A DNA stretch of 64,000 nt from Ooceraea biroi. Its lineage: Eukaryota; Arthropoda; Insecta; Hymenoptera; Formicidae. Below are positions 25,445 to 35,952 of this stretch, one piece after another. The stretch spans positions 9,750,874 to 9,814,873 of the forward strand of contig NC_039512.1 in NCBI RefSeq assembly GCF_003672135.1, written 5' to 3'. Numbering within the stretch: the first letter of the stretch is position 1; each line of letters begins with the position of its first letter. The notes under the pieces were generated by a model. The model was given only the letters and a program-made list of their open reading frames with translations. It did not search any database and was not told the origin of the DNA. The position numbers and the translations under genes were made by a program.

Positions 25445-28400
25445 ATGTTAGCGTTTACGCGTTTCGTCGCATTGATATGCACTCTAGAATTTTTGCTAAG
25501 TGGGGTGAATAACGCGGAGCTTGCAAATAAGGAATGGTGGGAAAATACTTTGGTTTATCAGATCTGGCCCAGAGGATTTCAGGATAGCGACGGCGATGGC
25601 GAGGGAGATCTAAAAGGTAAATCTGATGCTGGACCAATTCTGTTAATGTTTAAGATATACGAAATTCGAATCGAATCAAGCAAATGTTATTTGTAAATTT
25701 ATTTTAACACTCTCACTAGACATAATATCTGTTCACAGGTATTATTAATCGGCTTGATTATATCAAGAACCTCGGTATCGAGACAATTTGCTTAAATCCT
25801 ATTTATTCTTCACCATTGATCGATGCGGGATACGATGTCTCCAACTTTATGGAGGTACATCCTCTCTTCGGGAATTTGGATGATTTCGATAATTTGGTAC
25901 AAGAAATACATAATCGAGGTACATACTTTGGAGTTTGTGTATAGCGGTATACAGTGTTGGAAAAGTATTAATTTTTAATACTTTTTTTGACATAGATTTT
26001 TCTAATTTATGTATAATTACATTATGTATAATTATTTAATAAATTACAATATCATTTTCTCTTAATTATTTTCTTTTAGTATTTTTTATTATTTTTTCTA
26101 GTTATTTTTTTTCTCTTTATCTCTTTCTTCCATAATTTATCCTAGCTTTATTGTGGAAATAGTCCGTATAACTTTACTGCCATGACCATACATAATAATC
26201 GCTATCGTATTTATTTTTATTTAGGATTAAGAATCATTTTGGACATTGTTCCGAATCATTCTAGCGATGAGCATGAATGGTTTCAATTATCGACACAAAA
26301 TGTCAAACCATATACTAATTATTATATTTGGGCTAACGGTAGCATTGATGATGACGGCAAGAAAATTCCACCAAATAACTGGGTATAGAAAATTGATGAA
26401 ATTTAGTGTAATTGTGACAACTTTTCTTTGAGTTCAATTATCAATGACTAGCTTACATAGATATCTCCAAAAATATGTAGTATTAAAAGTTCTGTTTACT
26501 TAAAGTCATTTTTATTTAGGTGAGCACGTATAGCGATGAAGAAGGATCTGCATGGACATGGCACGAAAGGAAACAGCAATGGTACTATCATAAATATCAT
26601 ACTTCTCAGCCAGATCTTAATTTGAGAAACGAGGAAGTGATCAAGGAAATAATGGTAACGTACAGATCAAAGTATGGAATTTTAATGGAATATTAATGGA
26701 AGTAGATTCGATTATCATTTGATAATCAATGTGAATCAGATGATTTACGTTTAAGAGTGCAAGTTTGAAATCTTCTCAGTTCCGAGGTCGAAAATTTTAT
26801 TAGACTTTCGAGTACAACACCGCCGTGTAACCCACCCAATTTATATATAAAGTTAAATTATTAATTAATGTGTTGTCCGGTATATATTCTGTTATAACAT
26901 TTGACGGGTAATAAAGAATAATAATAATCACGATATTGCGTATGCAAAATAAACAACAGATAATCCGAAATATAAATCTGCAATTGACATTAACTCTAAT
27001 TCTTTTACAAATATAATTATAATACGATGTTGACAAAATTTGTGAAAATTATATACAACGAACCACAGAAACAATTATCTAAAATAATTTAGATTAATGA
27101 AAATTCATATCTGCCTGCAGAAAGCGAAAGATTTGCGTTAAATAACTATTCTGTCTATATTTGATTAAGCGTTTCATTTGAATGATCATAAGTTACACTT
27201 ATGTCGCTTGAAGCATCAATTTCGATCAACAAAAGTAAAAGTAGCTTACTCTACATTATTTCATTGTATTCTCACGTGACAAATTGCTCATTTAGTTTGC
27301 TCGCAACAATTTCACGTAATCATTTCAAGATCACGCTTTGATGAACTTCATATTATTCTAAATACTTTGCGATAAATTAAATAACAGGGACAAAGTAAAG
27401 AACATGTATAAAACAATATGTCTGTATATGTATGAAAATTGTAACAAAAATCTAATGAGAAGCACAGTTAGCATTTATTAAAATCGTTAATATTTTTTAC
27501 AGTTTCTTTAAGACGTGTATATTCTATGTATACGTATTACGTTCCAAAAGGGCATTTTGCTCAAAATTATATCCAGCTATAAAATTATAAAACTCTCAAT
27601 GATGTGCTCTATACATGTTCAATTACGTATTATAAGAAAAGATATATATTGCATATAATTACTTACTCCACGGTTGTCCCGCCGTTGCATGATGTCTCTC
27701 AGACCTCCTTTCTGCTCTCTGTCCATGGATACTCCTCTGTGGCACATAAAATTATAAAACTCAATGATGTGCTCTATACGTGTTCAATTACGTATTATAA
27801 GAAAAGATGTATATTGATTCATATTCATTCTAAGCACTCGCTGGTTCGACGTATTTTATTCGCTCGCTCGCTCTCTCTCTCTCTTTACGGAATCTAATTC
27901 CATGTCGCATATTTTGTGAAACGAGTGATTAGTAATCTCGAAACGCAAAACTAACGCGAACTTAACGTCGATGGATTCGAGTATTTGAATGTTTCTCTGT
28001 TCTCCAGCAGTCGCTTATAAACAGACTGTACATTGTACGACGATGTCACTAGGACTCAAAAGTACTTTGCGCGTGCGACAACTGCAAACTTTACTACGCT
28101 TGTTTGGTAATATCGTACTTGTATTCCGCATTTAGCGCTAAATGCCTTTTTTGTATTTTGTATTAGATACCCAGTAAGCAAAATGTGTGCAATCTGCCAG
28201 CAGGTTGGCAACGGATTACTGAAGAAGTTGATAGCAAATTGGCATCCGTTATGTCCGCATTAGGATAGTGATCTGCCAGCAGAGCCTGCTAACAGGCTCT
28301 GACAGCAGATTGACGGCAGAAACCGAGCAGGATCTGTTAACATTTGACAGCAGATTGGCGGCAGAAACCGAGCAGGATCTGCAGCTATTGGCCATTCATA

Positions 28401-31400
28401 TTCACGATATATTAAAGCTTGTGTTTACTTTTAACACACTATAAATTGTTAAAAGAACGCATTTGTTTGTTTGTTAAATTAAAGTACATTCGGCTTGATG
28501 TGTCTTTCTGACAGTTCGTTGCATAATCTCTCTCTTATTGTTAATTTATTCTAATCTCAATCCGAATTTTGCTTTCGAACTTCAGATTGCTCGTGGCGTG
28601 CGCGAACTACATGGACGTTGTCCATGGGAGCCTCTGTGCCGCAAGCGCAAAAATTTTCAGAAAAATTAATATTATCGTGCCAACGCGCGTATATTAACTT
28701 ATATAACTGTTAGGCTAAATCTTAACATCGAGTAAGAACTCGACGCGTGCACCGCATAGCGGTGCGGAGCGAAAACACATATTCATAGCCGTGTAAATTT
28801 GAATACTGTCAAAAGCTGCGGATCCTGTTCGGTTTCTGCTGCCAATCTGCCGTTCGATTCCGCGCGCGCAGATCTTGCTCGGTTTCTGCTGCCAATCTGC
28901 CGTCAGATTCCGCGTGCGCAAATCTTGCTCGGTTTCTGTCGACAATCCGACTTCAACCATGTTTGCAGATTCTGCTCGGTTTCTGCCGCCAATCTGTTCT
29001 TAGATCTTGTGAGCAAGCTCCGTTACATTTCTGGCACCAATTTGTCGAATTAATCGTTAATAACAACTTCTGTATCAAATTTGTTGTCTTTTGGCTGGCA
29101 ATAGTTGATAGCGGATAGTTAGCATCATCTGCTTTCGGCAGACTTGGCTATCTGGGTAATTACTTACTCCACAGTTGTCCCGCCGTTGCATGATGTCTCT
29201 CAGACCTCCTTTCTGCTCTCTGTCCATGGATACTCCTCTGTGGCATTCACTCGCGAAAAAACGGCACTCCCGATTCGGCACTCGCCCGCAAAAATACAGC
29301 ACTCCCGAGTCGACACTCGCCCGCAAAAATATAGCACTCCTGATTCGGCACTCGCCCATAAAAGCACTCCCGATTCGGCACTCGCCCGTAAAAGCACTCC
29401 CGAGTCGGCACTCGTCCATAAAAGCACTCCCGATTCGGCACTCGCCCGTAAAAGCACTCCCGATCGGCACTCGCCCGTAAAAGCACTCCCGAGTCGGCAC
29501 TCGCCCGTAAAAGCACTCCCGAGTCGGCACTCGCCCGTAAAAGCACTCCCGAGTCGGCACTCGCCCGTAAAAATACAGCACTCCCGATTCGGCACTCGCC
29601 CGTAAAAGCACTCCCGAGTCGACACTCACTCACGAGAAAATTCGCGCGATCCCATAAGCATGGCACTCTAATGCGATTTTATTAATTTATCGATATGCCT
29701 TCTTTAAGACTGAATTCTCGAAAAGACCCGTATTTTATCGTAGACCGATTCAAAACCAGATTAAAAGTACGCGTTTTTGCACCCGAGCGTTTTCGTGCAG
29801 CTCGCGAACGTCGCGAGGTATCGACGAAGGATAAGCGGCATCTTGTGAGACGATGCATAGAGCAATCTATTTACCGACACTGCAGTAGCGCACTTACCGA
29901 CAAGCGATTAGAGCAAACCTCTTCAGTAAAATACCGGCTAATCGTTGCGCGGCTAACTTCAAACCTGCGCACGCGTCATACCTGCCGGTGGCCGCGCCGC
30001 CATGTTGCGTTCAGGACAATACGAGTTCGGCGAAATACCGAAACTTGTGAAACTGATTTCGGTCGATTTCGAACTTCGATCAGCGACGCGAAATGAATCA
30101 ATGGCACCGGAACCGCGAAATCTCAACGATGCGACAAGTCTTTGCACGCAAGATCGACTTTAAAACGACAATAATCGCGAGAAACGCAGAGCTACGCCGA
30201 CACGATCCGAACACGACTGCGTAGCGCGCAATGATATGAAGTTCGCTGATTTTCGGGTATTCGAACCAGCGGACCAATCACGTCGCGGCTTTTGAATTTA
30301 GTCGAGTAAATTCTAATACCGAAGGGAGAAAGAAAGAGAGAGAGAGAGAGAAGACACAAAGAAATAAATCAACTTCGTCATTTTATGTAATAAAACGACC
30401 AAAATTGCTTGTCACTGAATCATTATAGAGAATTGATGCCGCCGATTGCGGAATAATGATGTATACGTGCACATACCTCGCGACAATTGTGCACATGTTA
30501 CCCCATACAGCACGAAAAGATTGCATATATATTGCAGGAATCTTCCACCGCAACGTAGCAACATTGCAAATTCACTGCGAAATGTTTCTGCAGCATTGCT
30601 ATGGGATTGCAGGAATGTGAAAATGTCCGCTTTTCGGAACATTGCAACGAAACGTCATAATAATATTGCAATGTAATGAATTTGCAATAATTATAATTAT
30701 TCATTATTATATACTTTAAATATTTTTATTTATTAACATAAATAGACAATTATATGTAATATAACAATAGTAACAAAAAATGAAATAAACATCTTCTCTA
30801 TTTTTGTTATAAAAAAGTAACTGTTCTTTATAAAAAAAAAAACTTAAAAATCCTCTTCTTGAGATATTATTTTTCCTTTAATTATGTTAAAATATTTTTC
30901 CTTTAATTAAATAATTGAATCTTCTTCGTTTTTGTTTGTATGTTGCCTGTAAAAATAAAATAGGAATTAAAATTCATATATTAGCATAAAATTACATAAA
31001 AATATAAATACTGCAAATATGTATAGAATTATATGTAAAATGACATACTTTGATCTTTCAATCCTAACCGGAGCTTGAGCAAGCCACTTGGAAATGCATT
31101 CAGCAATTTCTGCATCAGTGGCATGATTGTGTATTTCACGAACAGCTTCTATAACAGAAAAAGTTATTAAAAATATTACAACTATTCATATGCAGTTTTC
31201 TAATGAATTTCCATAATTTCGAGGTTATAGTGATATAAACCGTGAGATAGGCAAATAGAGTGATTCTCTATTATAATTAATAGATACAAAATTAACAGCA
31301 CACAAGTGCTATAATTAGACATAATATTATAAAAAAGTACTTACCTTTTTCTTTTACGTAACTACTTTCTTTTAGAATGATGCTCGCGTCGTACAACCAA

Positions 31401-34400
31401 CTTGTTCTTTAGATAGTCGAAAGAGACAAACACCGCATGCACATATATATTACCGAGCTCAGATTCTGGTCATCACCCCATCATTGGTCGAATAGATTTG
31501 GACAAATCTCGTTAGGATAGGAAGACTCCAATGTTTTAATAAAATGAATTATTAATATTAATTAATTACAAATTTTGATTGTGCAATGTTTCCGAAATAT
31601 TAATGTCATGTTGCTACAAGTGTGCTGGTATTTTGCGGATATACAGGGTAGCCCATTTTAATTTATACAGTCGATTTTTTAAAAAACTAAAAGAGATACG
31701 AAAAAATGTTTCAGACAGACATGTCACAATTTCGAGGGGGACATAAGATGATACCATTGGTTTGACCTTGAATAGTCGTTTGAAGGTCACGCGAAGATCA
31801 CCTTCAATTTCTTAAATTGAAACCCCAACTTTTTATTGCAGATTCTTATTCTCCATCGAAAAGTAATTAACTTTTGTCTGAAACATTTTTCCGAAAAATG
31901 TCATCTTATGTCCTTAAAATGTCCTCGAAACTCATCTTGAAGATCATTTTAAGGACATAAGATGACATTTTTCGGAAAACTGTTTCAGACAAAAGTTGCA
32001 TGTTTTCTCGCGTAGAATCCGAATCCGTAATAAAAAATACCATGTCTCATTAAAAAAAATTTCAGACCGGAAGTTAGAATTTCTATAAACAATGACCCGT
32101 CTAGTTGTATCCAAATTCTCTGTCGTGTATGGAGATCAACGTTCAAACAGTGTATTGTCGAATACCGATTTACGTAATCATGTTTGACATTGTCGATATT
32201 CGACAATACACTGAACGTTGATCTCCATACACGACAGAGAATTTGGATACAACTAGACGGGTCATTGTTTATAGAAATTCTAACTTCCGGTCTGAAATTT
32301 TTTTTTAATGAGACATGGTATTTTTTATTACGGATTCGGATTCTACGCGAGAAAACATGCAACTTTTGTCTGAAACAGTTTTCCGAAAAATGTCATCTTA
32401 TGTCCTTAAAATGATCTTCAAGATGAGTTTCGAGGACATTTTAAGGACATAAGATGACATTTTTCGGAAAAATGTTTCAGACAAAAGTTACTTACTTTTC
32501 GATAGTTCTCGACTATTGAAATTACTTTAGATTCAAAAATGAAAAAGTTCTAGCCCTTAGAAAATGAAAGTGGCGCGTGAAATAATTTTTATTTTTCCTG
32601 TTAGATAATGGCAACTAATTTTCTCTGCAAACAGGACATTCTAGACTTTTGGCTGGATAGGGATGTGGACGGCTTTCGAATTAATGCAGTGCCGTATTTT
32701 GTCGAGGACGAAGCTTTGCGAAACGAACCTGTTGGTGGCTTTTATACTTTTGGCCTTTCCGAAAGTACTGCTCTTCTTTACTTATTTCGTAGACACGTCG
32801 ATGAATGGGTATCGAGGAATAATGTCACATCAAAGTACGATTATTAAGAACAAACTTTTTTCATGTTTGTCGATAGTATTATCAATATATTATAAGATAA
32901 TACACAGCAAGGAGCTTACTGTCTTATTACATATTATTGTTATATAAGCTTGTCATTTGTTCGAACTAATATATATAATTTAATAACATTATTAGGTTGT
33001 TAATCGCTGAATCGTATGATGCTGACGATAATTTAATTGATTATTACGGCAATGGCACGCATAATGGAATTCCACCAATCAATTTTAAATTTATCACACA
33101 TATCCATAATAGTAGTAGCGCTGATTATATCAAATATATTTTGGAGGAATGGATCAAGCTTCTGCCAGAAAACGCCGGCACTAACTGGGTGGTAATTATA
33201 CTTCATATTTTTAAAACATAAAAAATTAATTTCGTAAATTAATGATTAAATATTTATATATGCACTTAGTTTTAATACATTTTCTTAAATGTTTATTTTA
33301 TAATATGTGTAATTTTATACTTTGTAATTAAACAGCTTTCAAATCATGACAATTCAAGAGCAGCTTCGAGAATCGGGCTCAATCGAGTCGACGGTCTTCA
33401 TATGCTTAGTCTTCTGTTGCCTGGACAAGCACACACGTATTACGGCGACGAATTAGGCATGTTAGACACAAAAGTATTATGGAACAGAACACTCGATCCC
33501 ATGGGTTGTGCCAAAGGCATAGAAAAGTACGAATACTTCTCGAGAGATCCAGCGAGGACCCCCATGCAATGGAATTCCGAGATTTCGGCTGGTTTTTCAA
33601 CAAATGAGACTACATATCTCCCTATTCATTCTAATTACATTAACAGAAACGTGCAGGCTCAATTAAACAGAAAGAGAAGCAATTTGAAGACATACAAGGA
33701 GCTGGCCGCTTTAAGGAAGGGACCAGTTTTTGTGAATGGAGATTATGAATTTAAGAGTTTAAATAATAATCGTGTGTTGGTGTTAAAGAGGTTGGCATTT
33801 AATATCAACACAAATATATATTATAAAAAAATGGTATTTAAAGAATCTTTAGAAAAATTGCAATTTCAGAGTTCATTGATTATCCGTTTATTGATGATTA
33901 CAGGTTCTTAAAAAATCATCCGTTAGCATACATTATCGTAATCAATCTGGGTCTACGCCAAGAGCAAGTTAATCTATCTTTGATATACCCTTATTTGAAG
34001 GATACCTTGGAAATCGTTGTGGCTTCTAGCAATGCACTTTACGTCAAGTAAGTGTAAAAAGTAGTATTAAATAATTCTTTTTATAAATTCTTCTGAGTCG
34101 ATCTTTTAAAATGAGAAAGAGATATGTACTTTAAAGAATATTTATAAATTATATTGTGTTAATATCGCGTATCGTATTATAATATATATCTTAGAAGCAA
34201 TATAAAAAATTATCACAATATATTTATATAATAAGAATATATTATATATACATATGCAACATGTATCCTCATTATATTCTATATTGCTCATAAAATCATT
34301 TTCTCATTCTGCATATGTTTTTAGGGGTGTCGTTCAACAGAATAATTTTATATTAACAGCAAATGCCGCACTTGTATTGAGAAGTCAAGAAGAGACAGGA

Positions 34401-34763
34401 CACACCCCAATTGACCCAACAGTCACAAGTGCGTGTTCTTCAATTATCTGCCATCATAAATTTATCATAAGCATTTTTTTATTATTGTCGGTAGAATCAA
34501 TAATTTATTACAAATACTATAATACTATTTCAGCGGAAACAGATGGTGAAGTTACCAACAATTCTACTAAGGCTACAACTCTTTCCACAAGTGAGACAAC
34601 GAGTTCTCCTGGCAACAAAACCTCTTCTGAAACCACGGAGAAGACCACAGAATCAACGAAAACGAGTACGACGAAGGATCCTAATAGTGCAGCAAATCTT
34701 ACACCTGCAGTCCAATTAGTAATAAGTCTTATTATAGCTGTGATAGCATCGTACAGAATTTAG
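25445..34763 (+). CDS. GH13 maltase-like protein with Asn at the nucleophile position, GPI-type tail
   Basis: Alpha-glucosidase (maltase) family protein, GH13_17-like. Ten exons join in phase: 25445-25616, 25739-25918, 26225-26382, 26520-26654, 32635-32834, 32996-33191, 33336-33790, 33904-34047, 34325-34428 and 34534-34763, giving 657 aa. Order: signal peptide (about 1-24); YQIWPRGFQDSDGDGEGDLK; region I DIVPNH (124-129); QPDLN; region II DGFRINAV with Asn232; region III ESY with the acid/base Glu287; region IV SNHD with Asp352; then YYGDELGM and RTPMQW. A Ser/Thr-rich stalk follows and the protein ends in a hydrophobic segment (VQLVISLIIAVIASYRI), which predicts a GPI anchor as in some other insect maltases. 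In active GH13 enzymes the residue at Asn232 is the Asp nucleophile, so hydrolysis is expected to be lost or severely reduced although the gene is otherwise intact. Secretion and GPI anchoring are inferred. AATAAA lies at about 34804. Confidence 0.9.
27581..27816. repeat. Direct duplication of a 70-bp segment
   Basis: The 71-bp segment 27581-27651 (begins AAAATTATAAAACTC) recurs at 27748-27816 with a 2-bp deletion and a few substitutions. An 88-bp segment lies between them (27657-27744) and has its own second copy at 29158-29245. Confidence 0.85.
27657..27744. repeat. 88-bp direct repeat, copy 1
   Basis: It begins AATTACTTACTCCAC and ends CTCCTCTGTGGCA. The same 88 bp occurs at 29158-29245 with essentially one difference (ACGG versus ACAG). 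Confidence 0.88.
27816..29163 (+). repeat. 1.35-kb dispersed repeat, copy A (inverted copy at 62064-63413)
   Basis: The whole segment is nearly identical to the reverse complement of 62064-63413; for example, GATTCATATTCATTCTAAGC starts copy A and ends copy B. Within it, 28170-29156 looks like a DNA element: its ends read CCCAGTAAGC and, inverted, CCCAGATAGC, each next to a TA. It carries inverted clusters of a roughly 44-bp motif containing GAAACCGAGCA and GGCAGATTGG. There is no credible ORF; the frames of 80-106 codons on each strand are carried along with the repeat. It is probably a non-autonomous transposon with adjacent repeat DNA. Confidence 0.88.
29158..29245. repeat. 88-bp direct repeat, copy 2
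   Basis: Second copy of the 27657-27744 segment. It overlaps the last bases of repeat A and runs directly into the minisatellite. Confidence 0.88.
29246..29640. repeat. 30-bp minisatellite, about 12 units
   Basis: Tandem array with core CGGCACTCGCCCGTAAAAGC plus ACTCCCGAGT. The first units are longer (with an extra AAAATACA), and one unit is 1 bp short near 29460. Because 30 is divisible by 3, several frames stay open on both strands, which produces long low-complexity ORFs that should not be read as genes. Confidence 0.9.
30907..31406 (-). pseudogene. Antisense spliced ORF resembling a DUF4806-type C-terminus
   Basis: On the minus strand three exon-like pieces join in phase at consensus sites: 31406-31345 (ends AAAAAG|GTAAGT), 31148-31049 (preceded by TTATAG, followed by GTATGT) and 30946-30907 (preceded by TTTACAG), ending in TAA at 30907-30909. 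The middle piece encodes EAVREIHNHATDAEIAECIS, then KWLAQAP. The pattern AVR...AT..EI...I..WL..A resembles the end of DUF4806 domains in insect proteins, as far as I can tell from memory. The preceding exon was not found and an in-frame TAA lies just before the first piece. It may be a gene fragment carried by a transposon. Confidence 0.35.
31855..32503. repeat. Near-perfect palindrome, about 310-bp arms
   Basis: Arm 31855-32164 is the reverse complement of 32197-32503 with few differences, around a 32-nt spacer (the left arm has a 3-nt AAC insertion near the centre). Each arm itself contains a smaller inverted repeat (GTCATCTTATGTCCTTAAAA against its complement). To the left at 31642 is TACAGGGTA, a terminus typical of Tc1/mariner-like elements, so the palindrome may be the core of such an element running from about 31644. 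It lies 130 bp upstream of maltase exon 5, on the transcribed strand. Confidence 0.9.
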
Positions 34764-35952
34764 AAATAACATAGAGAACATAAGGATTTGTATAATAAAA
34801 AGAAATAAAATGGCAACTACTGGCTGATTCATTTTTGCATGTCTCTTTCTCATAACTAAATATACACGCTTCCGCTTTCATTGATGCAAATTGGCTTCTA
34901 ATTCTGAAACTACATATCTGTTCAAGCAAAGTGCTATTATTATCGTCGACTTTAGCGGCTTAGAAATCTGTAGGAAGGTGATTTGGATTGAAAAGAATTA
35001 AGAGAATCATCTGGAGTCGATAATAGCGGAGCAGAGACCACTTTAAATGGTGACTCACATATGGAGCTAAGAAAAGCATAAGCAGATGTCCACGGAGGTC
35101 ACTCGTGATCACCAGGTGCATGTACCAACAAATGAATTTGTAATAACAATGATGTCTACGCGAGGCATACCGTGTCTGCAGACTTATTCTGCGCGAAGGC
35201 ATCAATCGCTCGACATCTATCGTACTCTTGTTTACATTTGCCAGCCTAAAGGGTGAAGAAAAAGATTGTGCGGGAACGGTTGAATTAAAAATTTCACACA
35301 CAGTTCAAGTGTAAAGTGTCAGTGACGGTTCACGGTCGTTAACATTGATGGGCACGAGATATAAATCATTTCTGGAATTTTTATACGTGGAAGACAAGAC
35401 ATTCCCTTAAACTTGATACGTTTCCTTGAAAAACCTTTTTATATGGTTTTTTCAATCAGTGAATGATCCGCCTTGAATCCTTCCCATAATGATGCACAGC
35501 ACGAGGAACGTCATCACAGAAAATTGACCCTGATCTTTTAAATTATTGCATTACCAGCGCGCGTTCCTGGACAAATGCTGGATGATTGAACGACGACGAT
35601 GATTACACGTAATACGCAGATAACTTGTATTTACTAGCACTAGCATTTATCATTAACGTTAAATATAGCATGGCATAATATAGCACAGAGTAATAACTCT
35701 GTGCTATATATTATATTATGCCAAGACGCGTTAGCTAAGCTGCAAAAACAATTCTCCCCCCTCTATTTCTCTCTCTCCTTCAATTCGGCTTAAAGCTTCT
35801 GACGAGACAGTAATCCTTACGTGTCGACAGGTTCGTAGTTAACAAAAAAGAAGAAAAATGCAAAGGTTCAATTAAAAGCATAAAGGCACACCGCTCTCTG
35901 ATTTATTGTGAGACATTACGTCAAGAAAGAAGACACAACACAGACAGAACAC
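34764..35952. other. Maltase 3' UTR and spacer
   Basis: AATAAA at about 34804-34809 probably ends the maltase transcript. No coding sequence was recognised. A perfect-stem AT-rich hairpin lies at 35671-35723, and a CT-rich patch at about 35757-35780. Confidence 0.6.
35671..35723. repeat. Short hairpin
   Basis: TGGCATAATATAGCACAGAG pairs with CTCTGTGCTATATATTATAT-TATGCCA around a TAATAA loop; the right arm has a few extra AT bases. It is a small inverted repeat, possibly a MITE remnant. Confidence 0.6.

Larger units (their letters stand above)
26655..32634 (+). other. Large repeat-filled maltase intron 4
   Basis: Donor GTAACG at 26655; acceptor TGCAAACAG ending at 32634. At 6 kb it is far longer than the other introns of this gene (roughly 105-305 bp). 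It holds, in order: duplicated 70-bp and 88-bp segments, a 1.35-kb repeat, a 30-bp minisatellite, a CpG-rich block (about 29.7-30.3 kb), an antisense spliced ORF (30.9-31.4 kb) and a large palindrome (31.86-32.50 kb). Confidence 0.85.

Noticed and set aside
28715..29053. ORFs of 81-106 codons in both copies of the dispersed repeat (also 62109-62513)
   Set aside because: Open frames on opposite strands of the same short-motif array, conserved only because the DNA is duplicated; no protein signature.
29075..29629. 184-codon minus-strand ORF and overlapping long ORFs at 29.1-29.7 kb
   Set aside because: They are translations of the 30-bp minisatellite, whose period keeps frames open; sequence is repetitive on both strands.
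29246..29640. Possible CRISPR-like array
   Set aside because: Units are contiguous with no unique spacers, and the sequence is eukaryotic; it is a minisatellite.
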